NCBI RefSeq assembly: GCF_026151165.2
Contig: NZ_CP117849.1
Coordinates: forward strand, 2,542,001-2,606,000
Direction: 5' to 3'
Origin: Cryobacterium sp. SO2
GTDB taxonomy: Bacteria; Actinomycetota; Actinomycetes; Actinomycetales; Microbacteriaceae
Length of the DNA stretch: 64,000 nucleotides
Every line of letters starts with the position of its first letter. Position 1 is the first letter of the stretch. The notes under the pieces were generated by a model that saw only the letters and a program-made list of their open reading frames with translations, did no database searches and was not told where the DNA came from. This document shows, in pieces, positions 33,109 to 41,485 of the stretch. The position numbers and the translations under genes are program-made.

Positions 33109-34188
33109 TTAAGCGGAAGTGCCGGTGAGGCGGGCCACGATGGCATCGCCGACGGCGCTGGTGGATCGTGAACCCGAGGCGGCGCTGCCGGTGCTGCGGG
33201 CCGCGATGTCGGCCGTGACGGCCGCGCTCACCCTGGCCGCCGCATCCGTGAGCCCGAGGTGGTCGAGCAGGAGCGCGACGGAGAGGATCGCCGCCGTCGG
33301 ATCGGCCAATTGCCGGCCCGCGATGTCTGGTGCCGAACCGTGTACCGGTTCGAACATGCTGGGGAAGCGAGCGTCCGGATTGATATTTCCGGATGCCGCA
33401 AGGCCGATGCCGCCGCTGATTGCCGCTGCCAGGTCAGTGAGAATGTCGCCGAAGAGGTTATCCGTGACGATGACGTCAAATCTACTCGGATTTGTGACGA
33501 GAAAAATCGTCGCCGCGTCGACATGCAGGTAATCGACGGCCACGTCGGGGTATTCGGCGGCCACCTCGGTGACGATGCGCTGCCACAGGCTGCCGGAGAA
33601 GACGAGGACGTTGGTCTTGTGCACGAGGGTGAGACGCTTGCGCGGGCGGTTCTGGGCCACCTCGAACGCGTAGCGCACGACCCGCTCCACACCGTAAGCC
33701 GTGTTGACCGAGACCTCGTTAGCCACCTCGTGCGGGGTGCCCTGGCGGATGGCGCCGCCGTTGCCGACGTACGGGCCCTCTGTGCCCTCGCGTACGACGA
33801 CGAAGTCGACCTCGCCGGGCTCGCCGAGCGGGCTGGGCACGCCGGGGAACAGCACGCTCGGGCGCAGGTTCACGTAGTGGTCGAGGGAGAAGCGCAGTTT
33901 GAGCAGCAGTCCGCGTTCGATGTTCGCGTTCTTCAGGCGCGGGTCTCCGGGCACCCCGCCGACGGCGCCGAGCAGGATGGCGTCGTGCGCGCTGATGGCG
34001 GCCAGGTCCTCGTCGGTGAGCACGTCACCGGTCTCGAGGAAGCGGGTGGCACCGAGCGAGAAGTGGGTGAGCTCGAAGTCGACGGGCTCGGCCTGGGTCA
34101 CGGCGTCGAGCACCTTGAGCGCTTCCGCGACGACCTCGGGGCCGATGCCGTCTCCGGCGATGACTGCGAGCTTGACTGAGCGGGACAT
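33109..34188 (-). CDS. leuB: 3-isopropylmalate dehydrogenase
   Basis: 359 aa. Isocitrate/isopropylmalate dehydrogenase fold: GDGIGPEV near the N-terminus, NLRPSVLFPGV, KTNVL and the metal-binding VDAATIFLVTNPSRFDVIVTDNLFGDILTD region, with the C-terminal PVHGSAPDIAG. It oxidatively decarboxylates 3-isopropylmalate in leucine synthesis. First gene of a leuB-ilvE-FAH operon. Confidence 0.97.
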   Translation of the reverse strand: MSRSVKLAVIAGDGIGPEVVAEALKVLDAVTQAEPVDFELTHFSLGATRFLETGDVLTDEDLAAISAHDAILLGAVGGVPGDPRLKNANIERGLLLKLRFSLDHYVNLRPSVLFPGVPSPLGEPGEVDFVVVREGTEGPYVGNGGAIRQGTPHEVANEVSVNTAYGVERVVRYAFEVAQNRPRKRLTLVHKTNVLVFSGSLWQRIVTEVAAEYPDVAVDYLHVDAATIFLVTNPSRFDVIVTDNLFGDILTDLAAAISGGIGLAASGNINPDARFPSMFEPVHGSAPDIAGRQLADPTAAILSVALLLDHLGLTDAAARVSAAVTADIAARSTGSAASGSRSTSAVGDAIVARLTGTSA

Positions 34189-34359
34189 GCGGCTCCGATT
34201 ACGGTGAGGCAGCCGGTGGGCTGGCGAAAGTGGCGTGTTATTGGTGTGGAGATACCCTGCAAATCAACCCTACTGTGCGCGTTCCGCTGTCTATGCTGGA
34301 GGACCCTGACCGTGCGCGTCGCCGATGCGCATGTGCCACATCGAAGAAAGCAGTTCACC

Positions 34360-34611
34360 ATGAGTATCGGATTGGGAATCTTCCTGTTCGTCGTCGGCGC
34401 CATCCTGGTGTGGGCCCTGAACATCCAGGTCGACTGGGTTGACCTCGACCTTGTCGGCTACATCCTGATGGGTGCGGGCGCGCTCATCTTCGTGCTCGGC
34501 CTGGTGTTGCTCACCCGCCGCCGCAGCAGCATCAGCACCACCCGCAGCGCCGTCGACCCGGTCAGCGGAGAGCGCGTTGTGCAGCAGGAACGGTCGATCG
34601 ACGACGTGTGA
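34360..34611 (+). CDS. DUF6458-like small membrane protein
   Basis: 83 aa from ATG 34360. Two transmembrane helices (about 4-24 and 31-52) flank an aspartate-rich turn (QVDWVDLDLVG); a hydrophilic Arg/Ser tail follows. It matches the DUF6458 pattern common in Microbacteriaceae. Function unknown. It ends at a strong bidirectional terminator. Confidence 0.8.
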   Translation: MSIGLGIFLFVVGAILVWALNIQVDWVDLDLVGYILMGAGALIFVLGLVLLTRRRSSISTTRSAVDPVSGERVVQQERSIDDV

Positions 34612-34626
34612 TCTCGCCGCAGACAA

Positions 34627-34663
34627 CGAAAAAGCCCCGGATTCGCATCCGGGGCTTTTTTCG
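34627..34663. terminator. bidirectional intrinsic terminator
   Basis: CGAAAAAGCCCCGGAT (34627-34642), loop TCGC, and ATCCGGGGCTTTTTTCG (34647-34663) form a GC-rich stem flanked by A- and T-tracts. It serves the convergent DUF6458 and serA genes. Confidence 0.93.
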
Positions 34664-34693
34664 TGCGGTGCGCGTGTGGCCGCGTCGCGCTGG

Positions 34694-36286
34694 TTACTCG
34701 GTGATGTCGATCGCGACCATCACGTCGGCCGTGATCGCGTCGCGGAGCGAGGCGAGCAGCTCAGCGGGAACGGGCGAGTCGACGGTGAGCACGCTCAGTG
34801 CCTTGCCGCCGGCCTCGTGCCGGGCGATCTGCATACCGGCGATGTTGATGGACGCCTCGCCGAATTCGCGGCCGTAGACGGCGACGATTCCGGGGCGGTC
34901 GGTGTAGAGCATGACGATGAGGTGCTCGGCGAACGGCACCTCCACGTCGTAGCCGTTGACCTCGACGATCTTTTCGATCTGCTTGGTGCCCACCAGGGTG
35001 CCGGAGACCGAGACCTGCGAGCCGTCGGCGAGGGCGCCGCGCAGCGTGATCAGGTTGCGGTATTCGGGCGACTCGGCCTCGGTGATGAGGCGCACGGCCA
35101 CACCACGCTGTTCGGCGAGCAGCGGCGCGTTGACGTAGGAGACGGTTTCGCTGACCACGTTGGTGAAAATGCCCTTGAGCGCAGCGAGCTTGAGCACCGA
35201 GACGTCGAACTGCACGATCTCGCCGCGCACCTCGATGTCCACGCTGGTGAGCGGGCTGTGGGCGGCGAGGCCGGAGAAGACCTGGCCGAGCTTCTCCACG
35301 AGCGGGATGCCCGGGCGCACGGTCGGGTCGATGACGCCACCGGCGACGTTGACCGCATCCGGCACCAGCTCGCCGGAGAGCGCGAGGCGCACCGACTTGG
35401 CCACGGACACGCCGGCCTTCTCCTGGGCTTCGTCGGTGGACGCGCCCAGGTGCGGGGTGGTGATCAGGTTGTCGAGGCCGAGCAGCGGCGACCCGGTCGG
35501 CGGCTCGTTGACGAAGACGTCGAGGCCGGCGCCGGCGATGGTGCCGTCCACGAGCGCGGTGTACAGGTCGGCTTCGTCGATGAGGCCACCGCGGGCGACG
35601 TTGACGACGTAGGCGGTGGGCTTCATCAGCTTCAGCTGCGGTGCGCTGATCATGCCGGTGGTCTCTGGCGTCTTCGGCATGTGGATGGTGACGAAGTCGG
35701 ACTGCGCGAGCAGTTCGTCCAGGCTCACCGGGTGCACGCCCAGCTGCTGCGCGCGAGCCGAGGTGATGTACGGGTCGAACGCGATGATGTTCACGCCGAA
35801 GGCCTGCAGGCGGGCGGCCACCAGGGCGCCGATGCGGCCGAGGCCGATGATGCCGACGGTCTTCTCGTAGAGCTCGATGCCGGTGTACTTGGACCGCTTC
35901 CACTGACCCTGCGCCAGGGCGCCGTGGGCCGGCGGGATGTGGCGGGCGAGGCTGAGGATGTGGCCGACGGTGAGTTCGGCGGCGGAGATGATGTTGGAGG
36001 TGGGGGCGTTGACCACCATGACACCGGCCGCGGTGGCGGCCTTGATGTCCACATTGTCGAGTCCGACGCCGGCACGGGCGATGACCTGCAGGTTCGGGGC
36101 GGCGGCGAGTGCCTCGGCGTCGACCTTGGTGGCGGAACGGACCAGGATGGCGTTGGCAGAGGCCAGCGCGGAGAGCAGTGCGGCACGGTCGGTGCCGTCG
36201 ACGTTGACAACGTCGAAGTCGGGCCCGAGGGCATCGACGGTGGCGGGCGAGAGTTCTTCGGCGATTAGTACAACGGGCTTCGACAC
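34694..36286 (-). CDS. serA: D-3-phosphoglycerate dehydrogenase
   Basis: 530 aa, GTG start with an AAGGATC ribosome binding site. It contains the D-2-hydroxyacid dehydrogenase core: catalytic R in VIARAGVGLDNVD, the NAD-binding GLGRIGALVA, the E in NEPPTGSPLL and H in TTPHLGAST. An intervening domain and a C-terminal ACT domain (about 455-530, DRPGIVAVYGREFGEASINIAGM) follow, the long actinobacterial form sensitive to serine. First step of serine synthesis. Confidence 0.97.
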   Translation of the reverse strand: MSKPVVLIAEELSPATVDALGPDFDVVNVDGTDRAALLSALASANAILVRSATKVDAEALAAAPNLQVIARAGVGLDNVDIKAATAAGVMVVNAPTSNIISAAELTVGHILSLARHIPPAHGALAQGQWKRSKYTGIELYEKTVGIIGLGRIGALVAARLQAFGVNIIAFDPYITSARAQQLGVHPVSLDELLAQSDFVTIHMPKTPETTGMISAPQLKLMKPTAYVVNVARGGLIDEADLYTALVDGTIAGAGLDVFVNEPPTGSPLLGLDNLITTPHLGASTDEAQEKAGVSVAKSVRLALSGELVPDAVNVAGGVIDPTVRPGIPLVEKLGQVFSGLAAHSPLTSVDIEVRGEIVQFDVSVLKLAALKGIFTNVVSETVSYVNAPLLAEQRGVAVRLITEAESPEYRNLITLRGALADGSQVSVSGTLVGTKQIEKIVEVNGYDVEVPFAEHLIVMLYTDRPGIVAVYGREFGEASINIAGMQIARHEAGGKALSVLTVDSPVPAELLASLRDAITADVMVAIDITE

Positions 36287-36383
36287 GAAAACAGATCCTT
36301 AGAAAGCGTCAGGCGAGGGAAGCTCGCGCCTCGATCATGGGGCGCCAGATACCACAACACTTTACTGGCACCAGAATGGAGCG

Positions 36384-36785
36384 ATGAGCCCCGAGTCCAT
36401 GACCAACGTCCTAACCGTGCTTCGGATCGTTCTGGCGGTCGTGTTCGTCGGCGCCGGGATCAGCCATTTCGCCCCGGGTGTGCAGCGCACGATGGCCGCG
36501 ATGATCCCGCCACGACTGCGATCGCACGGCTGGCTGTCCCCGAAGAACCTGGTGATCTTCACCGGTCTCTGCGAGATCGCCGGCGGTGTCGGCCTGCTCG
36601 TCGAAGCCACCCGTGTTACGTCCGGTGTCGCTCTGGCCGTGTTCCTGGTCGCGGTGTTCCCGGCCAACGCCTACGCGGCCCGGCACAAGGAGCGGTTCGG
36701 CGCGGTGGCCATTCCGTTCGTTCCGCGGCTGCTCGGGCAGCTGGTGCTGATCGGCCTGGTGCTGGCGGTGAGCCTGGTCGGCTGA
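36384..36785 (+). CDS. DoxX-like membrane protein
   Basis: 133 aa with four transmembrane helices (about 8-25, 52-70, 76-95, 112-131). The pattern VLRIVLAVVFVGAGISHF and the GLCEIAGGVGLL helix are typical of DoxX/DoxD-like proteins, often linked to quinone or redox functions. Start at ATG 36384; ATG 36399 is an alternative. Alone between serA and a convergent membrane-protein pair. Confidence 0.8.
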   Translation: MSPESMTNVLTVLRIVLAVVFVGAGISHFAPGVQRTMAAMIPPRLRSHGWLSPKNLVIFTGLCEIAGGVGLLVEATRVTSGVALAVFLVAVFPANAYAARHKERFGAVAIPFVPRLLGQLVLIGLVLAVSLVG

Positions 36786-36820
36786 CCCGTTCGGTTGACC
36801 CTGTCGGTTGACCCTGTGGG

Positions 36821-37201
36821 CTAGACGATCAGGCTGCCCAGGCCGAACACGAAGATGTCGAGGGAGAGCGCCGAGACCAGGCACAGCCCGGCCAGGAGCA
36901 GCAGCGCCTGCGGTCCGGCTTCACGACGGCGGCCGAGCCAGAACGCGATTCCGAAGACCAGCACCGGAGCGAGCACCCCGGCGAGCAAGAGGCCCCAGCC
37001 GAAACCGCTCAGGGTGGTGTCGAGAGCCTGCGCCGCGGAGTTGAGGCCGATCAGGTTGCCGAGGCCCGACCAGGCGCTGTAGGCGTAGAACAGCCCGAAC
37101 AGGATGGCGATGGTCGCCGACAGCCACGCCGGCGTGCGGCGGATGCGAGTCGCAGCCGTCGTGGCCGTGCTGTCGGTGGTGGCGTTCTTGTCGGTGCTCA
37201 T
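36821..37201 (-). CDS. hypothetical membrane protein
   Basis: 126 aa from ATG 37201, overlapping the upstream stop as ATGA. A hydrophilic Thr-rich N-terminus (1-25) is followed by three hydrophobic segments (about 28-45, 66-88, 98-122). No recognised domain. Coupled to the preceding membrane protein, so the two probably work as a pair. Confidence 0.7.
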   Translation of the reverse strand: MSTDKNATTDSTATTAATRIRRTPAWLSATIAILFGLFYAYSAWSGLGNLIGLNSAAQALDTTLSGFGWGLLLAGVLAPVLVFGIAFWLGRRREAGPQALLLLAGLCLVSALSLDIFVFGLGSLIV

Positions 37202-37707
37202 CAGAGTCCCCCGGTTCCGGCGATGAAGGGCAGTGGGGCCAGCAGAACGACGCCCAGGATGAGCCAGGTCCAGCGTGAGCGCGGCTTGCCGCGGGTGAGC
37301 CAGAACGAGGAGGCGAACCACACTGCGGGAGCCGCGATGGCCAGCCAGGTGCCCAGGGAGAACATGAACTGGGCCAGCGGGTCGGTGAACGGGTTGTCCA
37401 GGCGCCCGACGCCGATGAACCAGCCGATCGTGTAGAGCAGGTAGACGCCGCCGAGGATGCCGAGGCCCACGAGGGCCGGGGACGACATCGGCGCGGGTGC
37501 GGCCGGGGCGTCGACATAGCCGCCGGGCGCCCCGGTGACGGCCCAGCCCTCCGGCAGGTCGGCGTCGGTCGTGGCCGCCGCGGGGTTCACGATCGTGCCG
37601 GTGGACGGCGCATCCTTCGCCTGGGGCGTTGTGGTGCTGCCGGACACGAGCGTGGGGTCGTCGTCGCCGGCCCAGCCGAGTGCATCGTCGTCCCGAGAAG
37701 AAGTCAT
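37201..37707 (-). CDS. hypothetical membrane protein with Pro/Ala/Thr-rich N-terminus
   Basis: 168 aa. Residues 1-75 are hydrophilic and rich in Asp, Thr, Ala and Pro; three hydrophobic helices follow (about 76-98, 112-133, 145-163). A TAGGCT -10 lies six bases before the ATG, which suggests leaderless translation. No known family. The stop overlaps the next gene as ATGA. Confidence 0.7.
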   Translation of the reverse strand: MTSSRDDDALGWAGDDDPTLVSGSTTTPQAKDAPSTGTIVNPAAATTDADLPEGWAVTGAPGGYVDAPAAPAPMSSPALVGLGILGGVYLLYTIGWFIGVGRLDNPFTDPLAQFMFSLGTWLAIAAPAVWFASSFWLTRGKPRSRWTWLILGVVLLAPLPFIAGTGGL

Positions 37708-37713
37708 GTGTCC

Positions 37714-37719
37714 AGCCTA
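37714..37719 (-). promoter_or_regulatory. -10 of leaderless membrane-protein operon
   Basis: TAGGCT on the minus strand ends exactly 6 nt before the ATG at 37707, placing the transcription start at or next to the start codon; no ribosome binding site is present. Confidence 0.5.
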
Positions 37720-37784
37720 TAGAGCCGGTCGGCCGCGCCGTGGACGAAACGGCTCCGTCCTCGCCCCGTAACAACTTCGCCTCG

Positions 37785-38840
37785 TCAGTGGCTGATCAGC
37801 ACCTTGAGGGCGTGGGTCTCCGCGGCCCGGGAGAAGGTGTCGTAAGCGTCCTCGACGTGGTCGAAATCGAACCGGTGGGTGGCCAGTCTCTCGGCCGGGA
37901 TCTTGTGCTGGGCCACCAGTTTGAGCAGCATCGGGGTGGTGTTGGTGTTCACCAGGCCCATGCTGATGCTGATGTTCTGGATCCAGAGGTTCTCCACGTG
38001 CAGCGGCACCGGCTTGCCGTGCACTCCCACATTGGCCAGGTGCCCACCCGGGCGCACGATCTCCGTCGCCATGGTGAAGGTCTCCGGGATGCCCACCGCT
38101 TCGATCGCGACATCCACGCCCGCGCCATCGGTGACGGCGAGCACCTCGTCCCGCCACTCCGGCCGGCCGGAGTGCACGGTATGGCTGGCCCCGAACGTTT
38201 TCGCCTGCTCGAGCCGGTTGTCGTCGATGTCGACGGCCACGATGGTGCCGGCACCGTAGAGGCCGGCCGTGGCGATGCAGGCCAGTCCCACCGGGCCCGC
38301 CCCGATCACGGCCACAACATCGCCGGGAGCGACCTGGCCGTACTGCACCCCGATCTCGAAGCCGGTGGGCAGGATGTCGGAGAGCATCACGGCCTCGGCG
38401 TCGGTGACGGCATCCGGCAGCGGGTAGAGCGAGTTGTCCGCGTACGGAACACGCACGAACTCGGCCTGGGTGCCGTCGATGAGGTGACCGAACACCCAAC
38501 CGATGCCTGACCGGCCCTCGTCGCCCAGGCAGTGCGAATAGAGGCCGTTCTTGCAGTTGGCGCAGTGCCCGCAGGACTTGATGCAGGAGATGAGCACCCG
38601 CTGACCCACGGCGATGGACTCCACGGACTCCCCCACCGCCACGACGGTGCCGACGCCCTCGTGACCAAGGATGCGCCCGGGCTCCACCGCGGGAACGTCC
38701 CCTTTGAGGATGTGCAGGTCGGTTCCGCAGATCGTCGTGGTGTCCACCCGCACGATCGCGTCGGTGGATCTGATGATCCGCGGATCCGGCACGTCGGTCC
38801 AGGTCTTCACGCCCGGGCCGCCGTAGACGAGTGCTTTCAT
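37785..38840 (-). CDS. zinc-dependent alcohol dehydrogenase
   Basis: 351 aa, MDR family. Catalytic-zinc ligands C38 (TTICGTDLH) and GHEG follow the usual pattern, and the structural-zinc loop has C-G-H-C-A-N-C-K-N-G-L-Y-S-H-C. The Rossmann motif is VIGAGPVGLACIA. AGGAG lies 7 nt before the ATG. Substrate unknown; the sequence is close to the threonine/alcohol dehydrogenase-like group found in Actinobacteria. Confidence 0.92.
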   Translation of the reverse strand: MKALVYGGPGVKTWTDVPDPRIIRSTDAIVRVDTTTICGTDLHILKGDVPAVEPGRILGHEGVGTVVAVGESVESIAVGQRVLISCIKSCGHCANCKNGLYSHCLGDEGRSGIGWVFGHLIDGTQAEFVRVPYADNSLYPLPDAVTDAEAVMLSDILPTGFEIGVQYGQVAPGDVVAVIGAGPVGLACIATAGLYGAGTIVAVDIDDNRLEQAKTFGASHTVHSGRPEWRDEVLAVTDGAGVDVAIEAVGIPETFTMATEIVRPGGHLANVGVHGKPVPLHVENLWIQNISISMGLVNTNTTPMLLKLVAQHKIPAERLATHRFDFDHVEDAYDTFSRAAETHALKVLISH

Positions 38841-38905
38841 GAGGACGCTCCTATCGTCGCAGCTGCCACGTGCAGGCGATAGTACGCTCGCCCGGGCGTC
38901 TTGAC

Positions 38906-39029
38906 TGGCCCGGTTTTGCTAGTCGGAACCACCCTCGCACTAGCGAATTCGGGCCAGCCTCGACTCCACCCGTTCTGGGTGGCCCGGTTTTGCTCGTTGG
39001 GAGGGCGTCCGCACTAGCGAATTCGGGCG
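38906..39029. repeat. tandem pair of GGCCCG/ACTAGC hairpin elements
   Basis: Two similar units lie in tandem: 38906-38956 and 38980-39029. In the first, GGCCCG-gtttt-GCTAGT pairs with ACTAGC-gaatt-CGGGCC, a hairpin with a symmetrical internal bulge; the second keeps the same outer sequences with a diverged loop and weaker inner arm. The pair fills the gap between the alcohol dehydrogenase promoter and the end of the DUF998 gene. Confidence 0.75.
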
Positions 39030-39043
39030 AGTCTGGGAGCAGG

Positions 39044-39733
39044 TCAGCTGCGGCGGCGGAGGACCGCGGCGACCGCGATGACCCAGCCGAGCACGCCGGC
39101 CAGGCACAGCCGCTCGGCGAGGCCGATCAGCCCGGGCGCGAGCGTGGCCGCCACGCCCAGCCAGACGAGCCCGACGAGGGCGACTCCGGTGAGCACCGCG
39201 GCGGGCGGGTAGGCCGCCCGCAGCCGGTCACTCCCCCGCAGCCAGACGGTGAGAAGGGCGAAGCCGATCAGTGCCGTGACGAAACCCACGACGGCCACGG
39301 CGAGATGCCCGGCGCCGAGCGCGGTGGTCGGTGCGAGCCCGGGCGCATCGATGCTCGGGATGTCGGTGGGCAAGAAGGCCAGAGCGGCCGAGCAGGCTCC
39401 GGCCAGCAGCGTGAGCGCCAGACCGGTGCGCTGCAGCCGGGTGCGCGGGCCGAATCTGGCCAGAGCGGCGACGACGCAGACCGTGACGACTCCCCTGGCC
39501 AGGAAGTTCAGGTTCATGATCCAGCCGTACGGGCCGACGGCGAGGTTGCTCTCGGCCTCGGAGACCACGCTGTAGTGCGGCGGCAGGAGCTGCAGGACGA
39601 CATCGACCAGCACATAGAGCACCGCGCCGGCCAGCGCAACGGTGGCCAGAACCCGGGTGGACCGGGAGGCACGCGCGTCACTCGCGGAGGGTGCGCCGCG
39701 CATCTGCTGGACCGGGGGACGTTGCGTACTCAC
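39044..39733 (-). CDS. DUF998-like membrane protein
   Basis: 229 aa, GTG start. About six transmembrane helices after a 30-residue hydrophilic N-terminus; the pattern VSEAESNLAVGPYGWIMNLNF and the even spacing of helices match DUF998. Function unknown. A TAGGCT -10 lies six bases before the GTG, so translation is probably leaderless. Confidence 0.8.
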   Translation of the reverse strand: MSTQRPPVQQMRGAPSASDARASRSTRVLATVALAGAVLYVLVDVVLQLLPPHYSVVSEAESNLAVGPYGWIMNLNFLARGVVTVCVVAALARFGPRTRLQRTGLALTLLAGACSAALAFLPTDIPSIDAPGLAPTTALGAGHLAVAVVGFVTALIGFALLTVWLRGSDRLRAAYPPAAVLTGVALVGLVWLGVAATLAPGLIGLAERLCLAGVLGWVIAVAAVLRRRS

Positions 39734-39739
39734 GCGGGA

Positions 39740-39745
39740 AGCCTA
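39740..39745 (-). promoter_or_regulatory. -10 of leaderless DUF998 gene
   Basis: TAGGCT (minus strand) is separated from the GTG at 39733 by six bases and no ribosome binding site is visible, which fits a leaderless transcript. Confidence 0.5.
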
Positions 39746-39767
39746 CCGGCGAACCAGGCTCGCCGAG

Positions 39768-39816
39768 TTGCCGCAAACTCCCCCTTCGGCAGCGCTGAAG
39801 GGGCGATTTGCGGCAA
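39768..39816. repeat. nested interrupted palindrome
   Basis: Outer arms TTGCCGCAAA (39768-39777) and TTTGCGGCAA (39807-39816) enclose inner arms CCCCTTC (39781-39787) and GAAGGGG (39797-39803). The architecture resembles the nested hairpins at 27855 and 48284, but the sequence differs. Located between the DUF998 promoter and the ilvC terminator. Confidence 0.7.
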
Positions 39817-39837
39817 GTCGGTGAGGGGGCGGGCATG

Positions 39838-39871
39838 CCGAAGGGGCCAGTCGGATGACTGGCCCCTTCGG
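39838..39871. terminator. ilvC terminator hairpin
   Basis: CCGAAGGGGCCAGTC (39838-39852), loop GGAT and GACTGGCCCCTTCGG (39857-39871) form a perfect 15-bp stem, 18 bp after the ilvC stop. There is no T-tract on the minus strand, common in high-GC Actinobacteria. Confidence 0.75.
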
Positions 39872-39889
39872 GAAAACGAAAGCTCCGAG

Positions 39890-40918
39890 CTAGCGGGCGG
39901 CTTCGCCGTCGACGTAGTCGTCGTCGTTCGAGGCGTTCCACGCGAAGAGCTTGCGCAGCTCGCGGCCGGTGGCCTCGATCGGGTGCTCTTCGCCCTTCTT
40001 GCGCAGGGCCAGGAACTCGGGTGCTCCGGCGTCCTGGTCGTTGATGAAGCGCTCAGCGAATGCGCCGTTCTGGATGTCGGCGAGAACGGCCTTCATGTTC
40101 TCCTTGACGCTCGGGTCGATGACGCGCGGGCCGGAGACGTAGTCGCCGTACTCAGCGGTGTCGGAGACGCTCCAACGCTGCTTGGCGATGCCACCCTCCC
40201 ACATCAGGTCGACGATGAGCTTGAGCTCGTGCAGCACCTCGAAGTAGGCGACCTGCGGCTGGTAGCCGGCCTCGGTGAGAACCTCGAAGCCGTACTGGAT
40301 CAGCTGCGACGCGCCACCGCAAAGCACGGCCTGCTCGCCGAACAGGTCGGTCTCGGTCTCTTCGGTGAAGGTGGTCTTGATGCCGGCGGCGCGCAGGCCA
40401 CCGATCGCCTTGGCGTAGCTGAGGGTGAGCGGCCAGGCGTTGCCCGAGGCGTCCTTCTCGACGGCGACGATGACGGGAACGCCACGGCCAGCCTCGAATT
40501 CGCGGCGCACGGTGTGGCCCGGGCCCTTGGGGGCGACCATGACCACGTCGACGCCCGCGGGCGCCTCGATGTAGCCGAAGCGGATGTTGAAGCCGTGTCC
40601 GAAGACGAGGGCCTTGCCGTCGGCGAGGTTGGGGAGGATGTCGTCCTTGTACAGGTGACGCTGCACCTGGTCGGGAGCGAGCACCACGATGACGTCGGCC
40701 CAGGCGGATGCCTCGGCGGCGGTCTTCACGGTGAAGCCGACCTCTTCGGCCTTGGCGCGAGACTTCGAGCCCTCCTTGAGTCCGATGACGACCTCGACGC
40801 CGGAGTCGCGGAGGTTCTGCGCGTGGGCGTGGCCCTGCGAGCCGTAGCCGATGACGGCGACCTTCTTGCCCTGGATGATGGACAGGTCGGCGTCTTTGTC
40901 GTAGAAGATTTCAGACAA
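39890..40918 (-). CDS. ilvC: ketol-acid reductoisomerase
   Basis: 342 aa from TTG 40918, chosen because AAGGAG lies 9 nt upstream and the protein then has the normal KARI length; no suitable ATG exists. NADPH-binding GYGSQGHAHAQNLRDSG near residues 21-37, KGPGHTVRREFEAGRG and the acidic metal-binding helices (TETDLFGEQAVLCGG) are all present. Second step of Val/Ile synthesis. Last gene of an ilvD-ilvB-ilvN-ilvC run. Confidence 0.97.
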   Translation of the reverse strand: MSEIFYDKDADLSIIQGKKVAVIGYGSQGHAHAQNLRDSGVEVVIGLKEGSKSRAKAEEVGFTVKTAAEASAWADVIVVLAPDQVQRHLYKDDILPNLADGKALVFGHGFNIRFGYIEAPAGVDVVMVAPKGPGHTVRREFEAGRGVPVIVAVEKDASGNAWPLTLSYAKAIGGLRAAGIKTTFTEETETDLFGEQAVLCGGASQLIQYGFEVLTEAGYQPQVAYFEVLHELKLIVDLMWEGGIAKQRWSVSDTAEYGDYVSGPRVIDPSVKENMKAVLADIQNGAFAERFINDQDAGAPEFLALRKKGEEHPIEATGRELRKLFAWNASNDDDYVDGEAAR

Positions 40919-40973
40919 TGTGGTGTTCTCCTTGTTTGTGAAATTGGTCGAGCTGGTGTGACCCGAAGGGTCC

Positions 40974-41483
40974 TTAGTTCTTGAAGACGCGTTCGGTGAT
41001 CGACTTGGATCCCCGACCGATGGCGAGAAGGCCCGACTGGGCGATTTCCTTGATGCCGTAGGGCTCGAGCACGCGCAGGAAGGCCTGCACCTTGCCGGAG
41101 TCGCCCGTGACCTCGATGACGACGGCATCCACCGCCACGTCGACGACGCGGGCACGGAACAGCGTGACCGCTTCGAGCACCTGGGAGCGGGTGCTGTTGT
41201 CTGCCCGCACCTTGACGAGCAGGTGCTCGCGCTGGACCGACTGGCTCGGGTCGAGCTCGACGATCTTGATGACGTTGATCAGCTTGTTGAGCTGCTTCGT
41301 CACCTGCTCGAGCGGGGCATCCTCGACGTCGACGAGGATCGTGATGCGCGACAGACCGGGGATCTCGCTGTGGCCGACGGCGAGGCTCTCGATGTTGAAG
41401 CCGCGCCGGGCGAACAGGCCCGCGACGCGAGTCAGCAGGCCGGGCTTGTCCTCGACGAGGAGGCTGAGAACGTGGGTGCTCAT
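40974..41483 (-). CDS. ilvN: acetolactate synthase small (regulatory) subunit
   Basis: 169 aa from ATG 41483. N-terminal ACT domain (LSLLVEDKPGLLTRVAGLFARRGFNIESL) followed by the C-terminal regulatory domain. It binds valine and activates the catalytic subunit. Two bases downstream of ilvB, so probably translationally coupled. Confidence 0.96.
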   Translation of the reverse strand: MSTHVLSLLVEDKPGLLTRVAGLFARRGFNIESLAVGHSEIPGLSRITILVDVEDAPLEQVTKQLNKLINVIKIVELDPSQSVQREHLLVKVRADNSTRSQVLEAVTLFRARVVDVAVDAVVIEVTGDSGKVQAFLRVLEPYGIKEIAQSGLLAIGRGSKSITERVFKN

Positions 41484-41485
41484 GG

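Noticed and set aside
34472..36268. 598-aa plus-strand ORF
   Set aside because: Antisense to serA, whose domains are complete.
38870..40984. 704-aa plus-strand ORF
   Set aside because: Runs antisense through the DUF998 gene and ilvC and through hairpin repeats.
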